This document shows positions 35,001 through 48,544 of a DNA stretch of 64,000 nt, in pieces. The DNA is from Parasponia andersonii (taxonomy: Eukaryota; Streptophyta; Magnoliopsida; Rosales; Cannabaceae). The stretch spans positions 913,516 to 977,515 of the forward strand of contig JXTB01000003.1 in assembly GCA_002914805.1 (NCBI GenBank), read 5' to 3'. How positions within the stretch are numbered: position 1 is the stretch's first letter; every line of letters starts with the position of its first letter. The position numbers and the translations under genes were made by a program. The notes under the pieces are model-generated. The model made no database searches, was not told the DNA's origin, and saw nothing but the letters and a program-made list of their open reading frames with translations.

Positions 35001-35573
35001 AGGTCCTGAGAGACAACAGGGATTAGTTCAGCTACCGGAATTTGAACTTCAAACGTTTACCTTAGACTTCTCATACTACCCTCCTTCCACTCGAACTAAT
35101 TCCCCCGGGGGCATTTATATTCCTTTTCTAACTCATTAGGAATTAGTAAAAGTAACCTTTGATTAGCCAAAACTTCGAAAAAAAAAAAAAAAAAGAAGAC
35201 AACAGGAAGAAACAGAAAGGTAGAAGAAGGATAAAGCACCCATTAACGCAAGCATAACACGACCTTGGACCAATTTAATTATTCCAAAGGTAAATATAGT
35301 TACAAATGAAAAATGTTCAATCATTTTCCCTTCTGCTAAGTGACAAGGGGGGGATGGATTGGATTGAACAAATTCACTTAAAAAAAAAAAAAAAAAAAAA
35401 AAGAGAAGTAAAATACTAAAACAAAATCAAGCCGAAAAGGAAAAAGGTCCCTACTAATCTTAAATTCAAAATCCTAAAATGCCGCCTCGATTACCAAAAA
35501 CCCCTCTATATCTCAAAATGTAGAAACGAAAAAAATCTTCTCGTAAATTAGACCAAGCAGGAAACACAGCAAC
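31251..35573. other. AT-rich intergenic region
   Basis: No gene is supported. It holds a TTC microsatellite (31606-31632), an AT microsatellite (31977-32025), many A and T runs, and a short repeated phrase tagcttgatccctt (near 32024 and 32072). An open frame at 34948-35139 encodes a Thr/Pro-rich 63-residue peptide with no recognised domain. The last bases adjoin the 3' end of the G3BP-like gene. Confidence 0.55.
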
Positions 35574-38127
35574 CTAATTCAAAGCCACCTTGACTCCTTG
35601 CTGGGCAACTTTATCTCCCCCATTCGAATAAGACCTCTGGTCTCCACTGCGTCCAGCGTTCCCCCTAGCTTGGCCTGAAAACTCACCTCGCTTCTCAAAC
35701 TCGTTTCCTCCAAAACCACGGTTGCCATTGTAGTTCTCGCGTCCCCGCCTGAAATTGTCATTTCGATATCCACTTCGTCCAAACTTTGCTCTGTCATTGT
35801 TTGCTGCAAAAATTCACCATGTAAATTCGGCAAAATTTGACAAACAATAATGAATTCTAGATTAGTTCTAACATTGTTTTCTGCATAAGAGATGTCAGGT
35901 CTGGCATATGTTGTGTCATAATACCAGATTATGATTTTTATCCTAAATAAAAGTACAAACTTTGTGATAATATTTACAGATTACAAGTATGTGAATGAAC
36001 AAAAAATTAAGAGCTTGCAAATCTAGGTAAGCACACATATTATCTCTTAAAAAATATATCAATGAAAAAGGACAATCAAACTTTTAACTTGCCTCGTCTT
36101 TCTTCAATGGATAATTTACGATTGGCGAAAGTAATAGGAGAAGCCTGAGATAAAAATACAGGTCGTCAGATACATACAGCAAGAAAAAATAATACATAAG
36201 GACTTCAAAAGTCATTAAACACCAATATCAGGAGCTTTAACCAGTCCAGCAATCCTCTCTCCTCCACAGAGTATACCAAACTCAGATCACAAATCACAAT
36301 GCTGGCTAAAACATAAAATCAGTCAAGCTAAAGTATAAAGCCAAACATTCTGAACAATCAGCAACTAATGAAATCTAATGACCAGTTTAAGAAAAGTTCA
36401 CAATAAAGCAAACAACAGAAAAGAAGAAAACTTGTACCTCAAGTGCACTTTGCATTGAACTTGCAGATTCAAATTCCACGAAACCGAAACAAGTACCATG
36501 TTGCTGAAACCAGCATTGTAAAGTATTAAACCAAAAAAGAAACACTAAACCTGAACTTTCCAATTTCCAAAACAAATCAAAAACCACACCTTACTACTTC
36601 TAACTTGGATCCCATCTTGCTTGATGGGGCCAAATTGCTTGAAGATCGTATCAAGTTCTTCTACAGTCGCGCTCATAGGCAAATTTGCAACAAAGATGGC
36701 ATAAGCCTTAGCTGCAAAAGAAACTGTGTAAAATATCAGACAATAAAACTGTACAGCAAGACTTTCATTTGAAAGTTCCAATTAAGTATTCTAAGTAAAA
36801 ATGGGGCACTAATAAACAACCTGCCTCAGGCACCACGGGCGCTCGAGGCTTCTCCACTGGTTTTGGCAGGGTAGCTCTAACATGAAATGGTGCTGAATTT
36901 TTGTTCAGTGCATTCACCTGAATAAAAAACAATGTTAGATGGCATGAATATGGCATGAATATGATCAATCTTACAAGTTTCAGTAAAACTAGGACAACAA
37001 CTGACCACTGATGCAAAGGACTTCTTAGGAGCAGCATCCTTCTCAGGATTTGAAACAGCTGCCTCAGTGATGGAACGAGCTACATTCTGATTTGACTCAA
37101 CTGAATTCACAGCAAGAACCTTTTCTTCAGCACGACCATTCTGCTCAGCCTCAGCAATTTCTATAGCAACAAGACCTTCATCATGGTTGTCCACTACTTC
37201 ACCAACTTGATTTCCATCATTACTAGTTTCCACCTCCTCAGATGTGATTTCACTCGGCATAAGCTCATCAGCAACAGTAGATGACTCTGCAATCAAAATG
37301 CAAAGCCAAAAGCATAAACATACCCAGAACAGGGAGGGAAATATACAGTCCAAATATTCCACTTTACTCATAAATAACATACCAACTGTTGGTGCTAGAG
37401 GATGTGTTGGAGAGTTGACATCATCATTGTTACTAATCTCATCCTCAATATATCTGAAAACATCATTCAAAACAAAGTAGCTTTCATCTTGAGAGGATAA
37501 AAAGAAGGTTTGAACAAACTTCCTTCTCTCATTATTGTTTCCAATCAAACATCCGGTCACCAGAACAATCACTCCATTATTATGTGAATACTGAGCATCA
37601 GCTGTCAAAATTTGTGCATCATAGTTCTGGAAGTCCAAAGAAAGAATCATCTCATTTATTCCCTGCTCCAAAGTAAAAAGGAATATTTGATTCCCTCATC
37701 AGCAAAAGGAAAAAACATTATAAAAATCAGGAACACATGGCTTGATATACACAATGCATCAACTAAACAAAGTACCAAGTATATCATCGACAAAAGGAGC
37801 AACAGCATTAACCATGTAACAATACCACCAAACTAATGAACTTATATAAGCATATGGATTAAATTGATGCACCCTGATTTATAACAATCTGGGTAAGTGA
37901 AAACAGTCTCACAATCACATAAAAATAATTTGCAAAACACGTACTTGCATAGTTGACACCGATGTCATCACACCATCTGGCCCAGGTCGGCTAAGCACAC
38001 TGGAGTCAACATAAAACTTGTGACCCACATCAGGAGATTTATGCAAAGTAAGATAGTACTGCTGAGTAAAAGCGTTGCCCACAGTCTGGGCACTTGGGGC
38101 AGCAGGATCTTCAGCCTGGTTTGCCAT
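35574..38127 (-). CDS. G3BP: G3BP-like protein (NTF2 domain plus RRM)
   Basis: Eight exons fit in phase on the minus strand: 38127-37945, 37662-37383, 37286-37006, 36917-36821, 36711-36590, 36503-36438, 36144-36093 and 35803-35574, giving 436 residues. The N-terminal NTF2-like domain (about 14-135) starts VGNAFTQQYYLTLHKSPD. An acidic Glu/Val-rich linker follows. The RRM has RNP2 (AIFVANLP) and RNP1 (GTCFGFVEF). The tail is Gly/Arg/Asn-rich (NFRRGRENYNGNRGFGG). Plant G3BPs dimerise through NTF2, bind RNA, and join stress granules and defence responses in the cytoplasm. Intron 7 uses a GC donor: the exon ends CGAG at 36093 and the intron begins GCAAGT; the nearby GT would shift the frame. A leader intron (about 38970-38130) is likely, since an AG acceptor lies two bases before the ATG. 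Confidence 0.95.
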
Positions 38128-39022
38128 CTCTGCGCTAACACAAGGTTCAACGTCAAATTATCTTAATAAAAGCTTATTAGAGAAAGTAACAATAACACAG
38201 CATATGACGAAAGAAACATTAGCTAAAGTTTAAACAGAATAATAATTAAAAGCAAAGTGAAACACAAACCGTCATAAACCACGAACATCAAGTTAAAATA
38301 CACACAAATCGGACAAATATGTAACTGCAGCCATAGGATTTTCTCCCAAATTATTGAAAGTGATTTATTAAGATTTTGGATTAACACTCGTTGGGGGAAA
38401 AGAAAAAAAATCCGATTCAAAGCTTTTGAAGAATCAACATGAACTATATTTAATCTAGTGTGAAGCATTACTAAACGTGAAAAACCCTAACCCCCAAAAA
38501 TATTGCATGAAAAATTGATAAAACACCAGTTTGTTCAAAAATTTTCACATTACATGACTATCAAAAAAAAAAAAAAAAAAACTATTTTCCTATTTTTCAA
38601 AACTATATTTTAAAAAAAAAAAAATCCTTCTCATGCCCCATAAATTCAAAATTATTTACATAAATTTTCTAACATTGAAAAAGTATAATTAAAAAATTCA
38701 AACCTTAATATACTATTCTCAAGCCACATCAAAGACTTCAACTTTTATACCAGAAATCTCAATAAACCACAGAACAATATAACTACATGTATAATAACCG
38801 ATTAGAATCAAACGCAAAAGTACCCAACTCGAAAAAATAAAACAAAATAAAATAAAATAAAAGAGATCAAAAGGAAATCAACGAATTAAAAAAAAAACTT
38901 AAACAAAAGAGAAAACATAAAAGATGATTAATAGTAGTGACAAAAGAAAGAGACTAAAAATTAAAAATACCTCTGGAGTGGTCGTAGAAAAGAAGAAGAA
39001 AAACACGATAAAACTTAAAACC

Positions 39023-39063
<41 letters not shown>

Positions 39064-39160
39064 AATAAAGAGAGTGCAGACTGCAGAACCAAACAGACTA
39101 ACGGGCGATTCTTGTCAAATTCATATGCGCGACATCTGGGCTTAGAGGATTGGGCCGGGC
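38128..39160 (-). promoter_or_regulatory. G3BP: 5' leader, leader intron and start region of the G3BP-like gene
   Basis: On the minus strand a donor-like AGAG|GTATTT at 38971/38970 and an acceptor GCGCAG|AG at 38130/38129 define a probable leader intron of about 840 bases. Upstream is a 36-base CT tract (39024-39059 read on the minus strand), like the pyrimidine patch near many plant transcription starts. This is inferred from sites only. Confidence 0.5.
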
Positions 39161-40942
39161 CGATAATGATTCCTTTTTCTAATAAGATTGTTATATGAAT
39201 GCCTACATGAGTCCTGGAAGTCCATATCTACCTAGTGGACCCCATTTAAGTCTCCTACGTGGATTTTTTCATCTGATTTGTTTTTTTTTTTCAAAGTATT
39301 TATTTATTTAATTAATGGTCTCACTCAGCGCCTCCCAATTATGTTTTTTATTCTCTGGATTTGATCGTACGGTCCAGAATCGTCAAAATAAAGGGATTTT
39401 TTTTTTTTTATATCTTTTACTCATAATTATGTAAAATGTCTCACAAACTATTAAAAATTTAAACTCTACTCCTCAAACTACTAAAATCATTATTCTGTCT
39501 GATAATCAAACCAGAAAAATGATAAATGTCATATATCCAAATATGTATTTAGAACTAAACTAAAATCAAACAAAATTAAAATTTAGAAGTTCAAAAAGAA
39601 TTTTTGATAATTTAAAGGATAAATTAGGACCCAAAAAAATCCTAAAGATAAAAATTGGTACACCTGAGCCTGATCTTTGGTTAATTTGCGGCACAGGCTG
39701 AAATGTATATAGGGCACGTGTTAAACACGCACTGAAAAGAGCAAGTGACGTTTTATTGAGGTGTTTAATGTATTTTCAAACTCTTTGATTGTTTGTTTGG
39801 CTGTTATGGTGATTTTTTTTTCTTTTTTTCAAAATTTGCGATGTTTTTTTTTATGTAGCGGTAAAGCTGAACTTAGAGTTACGGTACACCACGTACCCTA
39901 ATGTAAACATTGCCAGAATGCCACGTGTGCTGAGCCTATTGAAAACATTTTTCCCCGAACAGTACAGTATAGAGGGCAAAGACCGTACTTCGTTGTCTCC
40001 AAAAGTTGCCAACGTGCATGAATTAATTTAAGAATTAAATAATAGGATTGCTTGCAAATATTCTAAGGTACAGTTTTTCAACCGTTTTAACACTATTTTT
40101 TAATTCGTAAAAAAATGTACATTTAAATTTAAAATTTGTGTAAATATCTATTTTTAGTGTGCAAATTAAAATTTTTAATATTATTTTTAAAAATATTTTA
40201 AATGTTTGTCAGTAAAAAAAAGATATTGCGGCATTTCCTAAAACTGCAAAAATGTCACACTTGAGGAATAGTTTATGTTGTAATTATCCATAAATAATAT
40301 TACTTTTTATCAAATTAAATTATATATTTACGGCTTTAGTTATTTTATGTTTTGCCTTAAAATTATGCATAATGTACTAGTAATGTTCTGAATTATAAAA
40401 CTTTCAAATTTTTCTCTTATGCTAAAATTGTCATTGCGTGAAGAAATATAGAGAATGACGAGAATCATAATTTTCGAGTAATTTGCTGAAAATTCAAGAA
40501 AGTACCTAAAATTTAAATCACTAAAATAGCATGTATTTTTTTTTTTTAATGTTAGCCATTTTAGTTTTTCACGCAATCTACATTATGGAGTGAACATAAA
40601 AATAATCCTATTATTATCTGAAAATTTTATTATCACTTTTTTTCCCTGTCTTCTTACTTTTCTTTTCAAAAATGTCACCTGTTAAATTTAAATATTTGAC
40701 ATTTTCTTAACATGCATCGTTTGAATGTTATTTATTACAATACTGATCACTAATAGAAGTAATATAAATTTCTTTCTTCCCAAACTCACCTCATATATCG
40801 GGTACATTTAACAACGATAGAACAAATGGACCAACAGTTAATATTTGACATAGTAATTAATTTATCTTTTATTTTGTTGTTCTGTTTCTCATTAAAAGTC
40901 GGAGTTCTGGGGTGGTTTTTTTAGAACCTTAAATTAAAAATA
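39161..40942. other. AT-rich intergenic region upstream of the G3BP-like gene
   Basis: No coding signal. A CACGTG lies near 39922 and a CACGTA near 39891, about 750-800 bases upstream of the probable G3BP start. The remainder is AT-rich without clear repeats. Confidence 0.45.
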
Positions 40943-41353
40943 TGGGATAATAAATATTAAAAAAATCCATGATTTTAACTTTTTAGCAAAAAAAAAGCCT
41001 TCTTATTNATCAAATTTCATTGGATCCACAAAATTGTAGATAAAATTTTTTAAAAACAAATAATTTTAACTTTTGAAATCAAAAAACAAAATTAAAAAAA
41101 AATGTGCGTGAAAGTTGTTACAGTTGAATTCTAAATAGATAATAGATAATTTTTTTTGTCTAAATGATTACTTTCTAACTAAATCTATAGATGTGGATAA
41201 ACAACCTTAAAGAATAAATAAATTTCTATAATAATTGAATCTGGTGAGATTTAATATAAAATACAGACATGATGATTTATTCAAAATTAATGAAAAGCGT
41301 AGGATTTTTTTGCTAAAATGTTAAAGTCATGGTTTTTTCTTTATGTTATCCTA
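40943..41353. mobile_element. MITE with about 55-base terminal inverted repeats
   Basis: The left end (gggataataaat, then atccatgattttaac and tttttagcaaaaaaa) is matched by the reverse complement of the right end (ggataacataaag, then accatgactttaac and attttagcaaaaaaa). The interior is AT-rich, with one unresolved base near 41008 and no coding capacity. The termini resemble those of the MITE at 18619-19176. Confidence 0.68.
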
Positions 41354-43170
41354 ATTGAATATTTAGAAAGAAACTCATTTCATCAAAATTACTAAAAATG
41401 GGAAGTGATAATATGTTCCTCAATTACTATGAACACTTGAACCTATTAAAAAAAATAAAATATCTTATAGATATTTTTTTAGAACATGATCAATTTTAGC
41501 GTGACTTTATTACTATTCATTTTTTATTTTTTTTCCATCTCTTATCCATTTTTCTATGTGACCCGTTGTGAAATTGTAAAATCCAATCTTTTCTCACTCC
41601 ATTCAAATCTTGGCCAACTCAAAAATTACCCATGAATCGTTTTTTAAAATAAATAAATAATATAAATCCACTTGTCTAATACTTTGGTATTAAGTGGTCT
41701 CTAAAATCCTACATCATTATTGTCTTCTTTCAGGATTTTAATATAGATCAAAGTAATTTTGACAAAAAAAATATTAAGTTCTTTTTTTCACCTTTTTTTT
41801 TCCCAATGATGAAAAACAATAACATTAAATCCGTGCTAGTAGGTTTTTTTTTTTTTTTTTTTTTGAATTCAGACATGGGATTTTATTAACTCAAATCATC
41901 TGCAATAGCTGAAGTGATGAAAGAACAAGAAGAAACCCATAATATATCTCTGGAACAAGAAAAAAGGAAATTAGCTAACACGTGCCAATATGTTGTTTTC
42001 ATTAAAATGTCTAAAAAATTAGTTTATATTCCGACCAACACAAATTTAACAAAATTAAAAATTAACACTAAAGTCTTAAAAGATGCCATAATAATTAGAT
42101 GAACTAGAGGGTATAATAAGAAATAGAGTTTTATTAGTTAGCCACAACAAACCAAGCTGAGCCACCTTTATCACTAAACTAGACCAAATGACACATATTA
42201 AATGTGTGCATTTAGTATTTTTAAATGCGGATATTTTCTAAAAAATAATAATTATTTAAAGTAAGAGCAATGAGAGAGTGAAAAAAAAAAATAGTAGTGG
42301 AGCCACTATTTATTTTGTCAATTGCGTTTGAGGAGTGTTGATAAATAAAATTTTAATAATTTAATGTTGTTCGTATCAATCTTCCTATAAAGTTATTTTT
42401 GTCACTAATTAGTTATTAAATGAAGAATGAGTTGAAAAGTTGTCATACTTGTTCTAATTGTAATTTGTAGTTTATCTAAGGGATGGCAGTAAACAATAAT
42501 AAATTGAACAATGGCTATTATGTGATTCTAAATTTTTTTTTAGTTTGTACAAAATTACACTTCATATTAAGCATTTTCAAAAAATTGTACCCTCTAAACC
42601 AAATTTGACCAATTTATTCCATTGTTTTAAAATATTTTCAATAGGATTTATGTGAATTTGACCAATTTATTCTACTGTTTAAAAGTATTTTCAATAGGAT
42701 TTATGTGTTTTGCAATAAGAATATGCCAACCTCAATTTAGATTCAATGCTCAATGAAAGACAAAGTTGGTCATTTTGTGAACTAATAGTATAAATTTTTA
42801 GAAATCCTTATGGTAATGTATAATTATGTACAAATCAAAAGATATAATTAAAATTACAGAAAAATCATAATTCATGATAAATATATTTTGCACTTAATCC
42901 GTTATTTAGAAAGTATATGAATACTTTATAATCAATGAATCAGTAATTTATGTTGTATTTACTTGGATCTTAACTATACAATGTCTTGGATTTGGCCACT
43001 AGATGTTGGATTTTTTACTTTAATCATAACCATATGGTGTCTTGAATTTGGCCATTAGATATTGGATTTCATCTTGTAAACTTTTATTTGCTTGAATCTT
43101 AACTGTCTAGTGTCTTAGATTAGTTTTGCTTTTATTTTTAACATTAGTGAAAACATGACAAGTACAAGGC
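41354..43170. other. AT-rich intergenic region with short tandem duplications
   Basis: A two-copy repeat of about 54 bases starts at tttgaccaatttattc (about 42603-42708). A 2.5-copy repeat of about 65 bases contains tgtcttggatttggccac and tgtcttgaatttggccat (about 42963-43121). The open frame at 41914-42102 has no recognisable domain. No gene is called. Confidence 0.5.
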
Positions 43171-43298
43171 ATGTGCAGGCTCAGCCAACGCTTTAGATTT
43201 TCAAAATAAGAAAATTTAAAACCATATAAAACAATAAGCAATATCTAATAAATGAAACTTTGATCAAGCATAAAATCTACATGAATATATTCGTATGG

Positions 43299-46200
43299 TT
43301 ATACCCAATAATCTTGTAGACTTCTTAGCTCCATGAAACAATCAACAACTAAGATTGAGGAATTTATGCTTAGGATGTAGGCAAAGGTATACTTGTATAG
43401 TGTAAGCTTGACACATAAGTATTGAAACTGAGAAACTGTTAGAGACTTTGTGAAAATGTCAGCAGGTTGCTCTGTTGTAGGAATATAGCAAACTTCAACT
43501 TGTTTATCGAGTACCTTTTCACGAATAAAATGAACATCTAATTTGATATGCTTAGTTCTAGCATGAAACATTGGATTATTGGCCAAAGAGAGAGCACTTT
43601 GATTATCACACCATAAAATAGGCGTACTTTGCACTGAAATCTTAAGTTCATGTAACAGGGACTACAACCAAATTAATTCAGTAACTGTAGAAATAAGAGC
43701 TCGATACTCTGCCTCAACACTAGATCGAGCTACAACCTTTTGCTTTTGAGAGCCCCATGTAATTAAATTTCCCCTAAGATAAACGCAGAAACCAGTAGTA
43801 GATCGTCGATCATCAATACTTGCAGCCCAATCTGTATGTGCAAAGGCTTCTAAAGTAAATCTGGTTGCTGGTGTAAAAGATAAACCAAAGTGTAAAGTGC
43901 CTTTTAAGTAGTGAAGTAATGTTTTACAAGCACTTCAATAATTAATTGTTGGAGCTTGTACAAACTCAGCTAACTTATTTACAGTAAAAGAAATATCGGG
44001 ACGAGTAAGAGTGAGATATTGCAAAGCTCCAATTGTTGCGATATAAGGAGGCCTGACCAAACAAAGAGCTATCATAAAGAGACAACTTTTGACCAAGACT
44101 CATAGTTGTAGGACACGCTTTTGCTTTTGCCATACTTGTTTTAATGAGCAGATCTAGCACATACTTACATTGATTAAGATATATGAAATTTGCATTTGTA
44201 TAAACTTCAAACCCAAGAAAATAGCCAACAGATCCAAGAGTTTTTAAGGCAAAAGTCTTGTTTAAATTGAAAATAACCTGTTGAATAAGCATAAGATCAG
44301 CACCAGTAATTAAGATATCATCAACATAGACTAATAAGAGGAGTAAGCTGCCATTCTTGTAACAAAAGAAGAGAGAAGTGTCTAAAATAGAATTCTGAAA
44401 CCCCCATGTAGATAGAGCTACTTTGAGCTTATCAAACCAAGCGTGAGGAGCCTGTTTTAACCCATAAAGTGACTTGTGCAGCTTGCAAACATGAGTGGGA
44501 TGAGTGGAACTAATAAAACCAGTAGCTTGAGTCATATAGACTGTTTCTTGAAGTTCACCATTAAGGAAAGCATATTAATGTCAATTTGTTGAATATCCCA
44601 ACCACGAGTGGCAGCCAATGTAAATATAACCCGGATTATAGAAGTTTTACAACAGAAATAAAAGTCTCAGAAAAATCAATACCAGGTGTTTGTTGAAACC
44701 CTTTAGCAACTAATCTGAACTTAAACCGATCCAAAGAACCATCAGCTTTATACTTAGTTCTGAAAACCCATTTGTTGCTAATCACATGCATTTCAGGTGA
44801 AACAAGCACTAATGACCAGGTGTTATTTCAAATTAAGGCTAAGTACTCATCCTGTATTGCAGCTTTCCAATGAGGAGTAATAAGAGCTTCTTGTACAGTT
44901 TGTGGCTCAACATAAGAAGGAACAAGAACACTTTGAGCAAGCAGCACTGTTGGTTTATGGATACCATATTTGGATCTGGTTTGCATTGGATGAAAAGACT
45001 GAGTAACAACAACAGGTTCAACTTCAGGAACAATAGAAGGAAACTGTGTAGCATTACCGGATTCAATTGATGGTCCAGTGGAAGAAAAATCTGGTGCTAC
45101 AGCAACTAGTGTGGAGCTGGTAGTAGGCAAAACAGAATGTGTACAAGGTAATTCATCAAGCAAACTATGATCATTTATTGCCTCATCATTAGTGGGAACA
45201 ATTTCTTGTGAATTGTTTAGTTTAAGATCTAAATCAGTGGAGGTAACACAAGGCAACTGAAAAGGGGGATGAGAAAAATTACGAATAAATGTGAATGGAG
45301 GACTATCTGTGTTAGAGAATAGAGTAGAATATGGAAATTCAGTTTCATTAAAATAAACACTCCTGGCTACATCAATTCTACCAAAGGGATGTAAACACCT
45401 ATAACCCTTGTGAGTAGAACTATAGCCCAAAAATAGGCACTTAGATGTTTTAAACTCAAACTTATGGCTATTATAATGTATAAGATATGGAAAACGAAGA
45501 ACAACCAAAAGTTTTCAGGAAAGTGTAATCTGGTTTTTGTTTGAACAAACATTTAAAAAGTGATATGTGACCTGGAGTTACAGATCTTGGAAGTCTATTA
45601 TTCAAAAAGGTAGCTGACACACAACCATCCCACCAAAACTTAAGAGGCATCTTAGCTTGAGCTAGTAATGTAAGACAAACTTCAGTAACATGCCTATGTT
45701 TTCTCTCAAGTCTATCCTGTTGTTGATGAGTATGAGGACAGGGGTTTCTAAATTGAACACCTAAATCATTTAAAATAGGTAGTAGAGTTCTGTATTCACC
45801 TCCCCAATCAGTTTGTACACATTTGATATGAGTATCAAATTATTTTTCGACTAAAGCTTGAAAACGAGTGAAAATAACGCTAGTTTTAGACTTGAGTTTC
45901 ATGGGATAAATCCAAACAAATTTGCTATAGTGATCAACAAACAAAATATATTATCTATAGCCTTCTACGGACAGGTGAGGTGAGGGACCCCAAACATCAG
46001 AGTGAATTTACTAAAAGGGTTTAGTTGTTTTAAGAGTAGTTGAAGGAAAAGGATGAATCTTTCCAAATTGACAAACGTCACAAAAGCTCAAATCATATTC
46101 CTGAAGATTTTGCATTCATAGATCGTAAAACTTTGTTTAGTACAGGATAGGAAGGATGGAAGGATGGCTAAGTCTATGATGCCATACAAGTACATTATTG

Positions 46201-48544
46201 TTAGAAACTTTTGTACAAGCAGAATTACAAGAATCAGAAACTGTCATAGCAGTAGGATTACAAGAATTAAAACATAAACCTCAGCTATATAAGCTGGTTT
46301 AGTATTATTGGAAGTACAAACGTACAAAACAAGAGAATTTAATGCAAGAGTTTGATTATGCCAAGAAAAAAACTCTGAATTTGAACTGAGATCCAACTGA
46401 TATAGTCCATTTCTAATTATTCCTTTCAGTAATATGGTCTTCATATCCTTGTCTTTAACATAATAGCAATCAGGTGTAAATTCTACTACGACATTATTAT
46501 CAGTGGTGAATTGAGAAATGCTAACAAGATTCTTTGTTATGTCAGGAACATGTAAAATATTTTTTAGGCATAATGATTGAGAAGTATTTTGCAATGACGA
46601 AGAACCAATATGTTTAATGGAAAGAGAAGAACCATTACGTACTACCATCTTATCTTTGCCTTTGTAGTCAGCTTTGTGTGGAAGAATATCACTGTCCGCA
46701 GTAATGTGATTTGTAGCTCCACTATCCATATACTATGCGCCATTAGCTATAGCGGTAGGGAAGCAATATAAGCCTGAGCATTCTGACCAGTTGACTGAGA
46801 GGAGGAACCACCGAAGTGAATAGAATCAGGTCCTTGATAGCTCAAGTCAAACCTGTGATAGCATTTAATGACAATATGACCAGCTTTGCCATAAACCTGA
46901 CAAATAGGCTTATTATTATTGTAGGAGCCTCAACCATTTCCACGGCCTCTTCCACGACTGCGAGGATTCCATCTCGATTTATAGAGTACAAATTGATACC
47001 TCCAGTATTCGGACCGTTGCTATTATAACCTCTTTTAATAGTTGCATAGTTTGCTGAAGCATACTGTAAATCAACATTTGAGGAAGCTTAAATTTGTTCA
47101 AGCCTCGTTTCTTGATTTTGCAACATGAACTGAACTTCTTGAAGCGTGAGTGACTCCCTTGATATGAGATTGACCACCACAGACTCATAATCACTGCCAA
47201 GACCTCCAAGTATGTAGAGAATGATGTCACGACTTTAGCCTCAAACTAGACAATCGTGCGGTATTTAGCACAGTCCGTCATACTAAGTCAGCCTACCAAT
47301 ACTCAAGAAAGGGACTTAGAGTAAGCTTTTAAGAAAAAGTGGTAAGAATGAGAGAGTTTAGGTGAATGAAAGCTTTGTATTACTCTTAAAATGCTTACAA
47401 TTCTCACATATAGGACTTATCTACAAATGAACCCAAGGGGTCCTTTATATAGGCAAAGCTTAAACCAACCAATGGTTATGATCGTGCTAAGTGGCATGAT
47501 CTTACAAAGGGTCTAGATTATTCTCAATTAAAGTTATAATATCTACAAAGATATTTACATAGATAATTTTAAAACAAAACATGGTCTAGATCCTTCCAAG
47601 AGGTTCACCCACCATCTTGACTCTTCTAAGTCATTCTAGGAGCTTCTAGGGCCGTCCAACCCATCTAGTACCATTCGGCTTTATCTAGAGTCTTCTAGGA
47701 CTTAGTAGCACCAACTAGAGTCTTCTAGCATGGCCAAGAACTCTCTTGATCACTCTACAAGTGTCCACCACGTTTTAAGGTCTTCCTCAATCTTTTTGGG
47801 TGAATAGTATATATAGAGTACCTTAGAGCCATGAACAATAACATTTGGATTTTTGGGAACCAAATGAGTGGGGCATAACAATGAGCTCATCATAAAAAAT
47901 AAAGTATCTTGCCGCCATGAGACCATCAGCGAGAGCTCACATTTTGAGCACATACTCATCAACAAGAATAGATCCTTTCTTTGTGGTTTGAAGAAGAAGC
48001 CGAAGCTATATAACTCGAGTATTTGACTGAGTAGCAAACATTTTCTCCAAGCTATGTCATATTTCAACAGAAAAAGCATATCGGACGATATGACCAAGCA
48101 TGGTTTCAGAGATAGAAGCCAACAACCAACTCATGAGGAATTGATCAAGTCGAATCGAGAGTGTGTGATCTGGATTGTTGATGGAACAATGTGGATTACT
48201 GGGATCGGGAATGAAAGCATCTAGGCAAGGTCTGGTACCATATGAAAACTTGTGTAGAAAATCAAAACAAGAGAGAATAATTCAATAACAGCTCAATCAT
48301 AAGCCTCTGATTTATTATTGCTATTTATATGTAAGTTTGTACAAGTAACTAATCAGTGATTAGTTGAATCTAACTATTAACAACTTCTTAATTACAAAAT
48401 TGTGTCATAATCAACTCCTAAAAACAAGATTGAGTCATAGTTGACTCATAGCTAGCCTAACTAACTAACAACTATGCAGAACTTTCTTGGATATTTCTAG
48501 AATATTGTAGAGACAAGTCTAAAGCTTCTTAAGCAGCTTTAACA
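43299..48544 (-). mobile_element. Ty1/copia retrotransposon, minus strand (fossil)
   Basis: Copia order runs right to left: 5' LTR 48251-48544 (TG...CA); a primer-binding-site-like TGGTACCAGAC just inside; gag (about 48230-46740) with zinc knuckle CQVYGKAGHIVIKC near 46870-46910; protease DSGATNHIT at about 46729; integrase (about 46120-45480, with VDHYSKFVWIYP-type text); reverse transcriptase with YGLKQAPHAWF and YVDDILITG (about 44850-43975); and RNase H with HIKLDVHFIRE and PADIFTK (to about 43320). I see an LTR only on one side. The element is broken with many breaks. A foreign solo LTR sits in its gag region. Confidence 0.88.
47225..47880 (-). mobile_element. Solo LTR nested in the gag region of the minus-strand copia element
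   Basis: A 656-base block with TG...CA ends (minus strand TGTTATGCCCCAC ... AAGTCGTGACA) is flanked by atga/atga (4 bases clear, possibly aatga). On the minus strand it has a TATA-like TATATAAAGGACC and downstream text typical of R-U5. Copia gag text resumes on both sides (ILYILGGLGSDYES to its left in the window). The parent family is unknown to me. Confidence 0.75.

Noticed and set aside
34948-35139. Small ORF encoding a Thr/Pro-rich peptide
   Set aside because: No domain, no neighbouring exons in phase, and composition explained by a ccccaa repeat.
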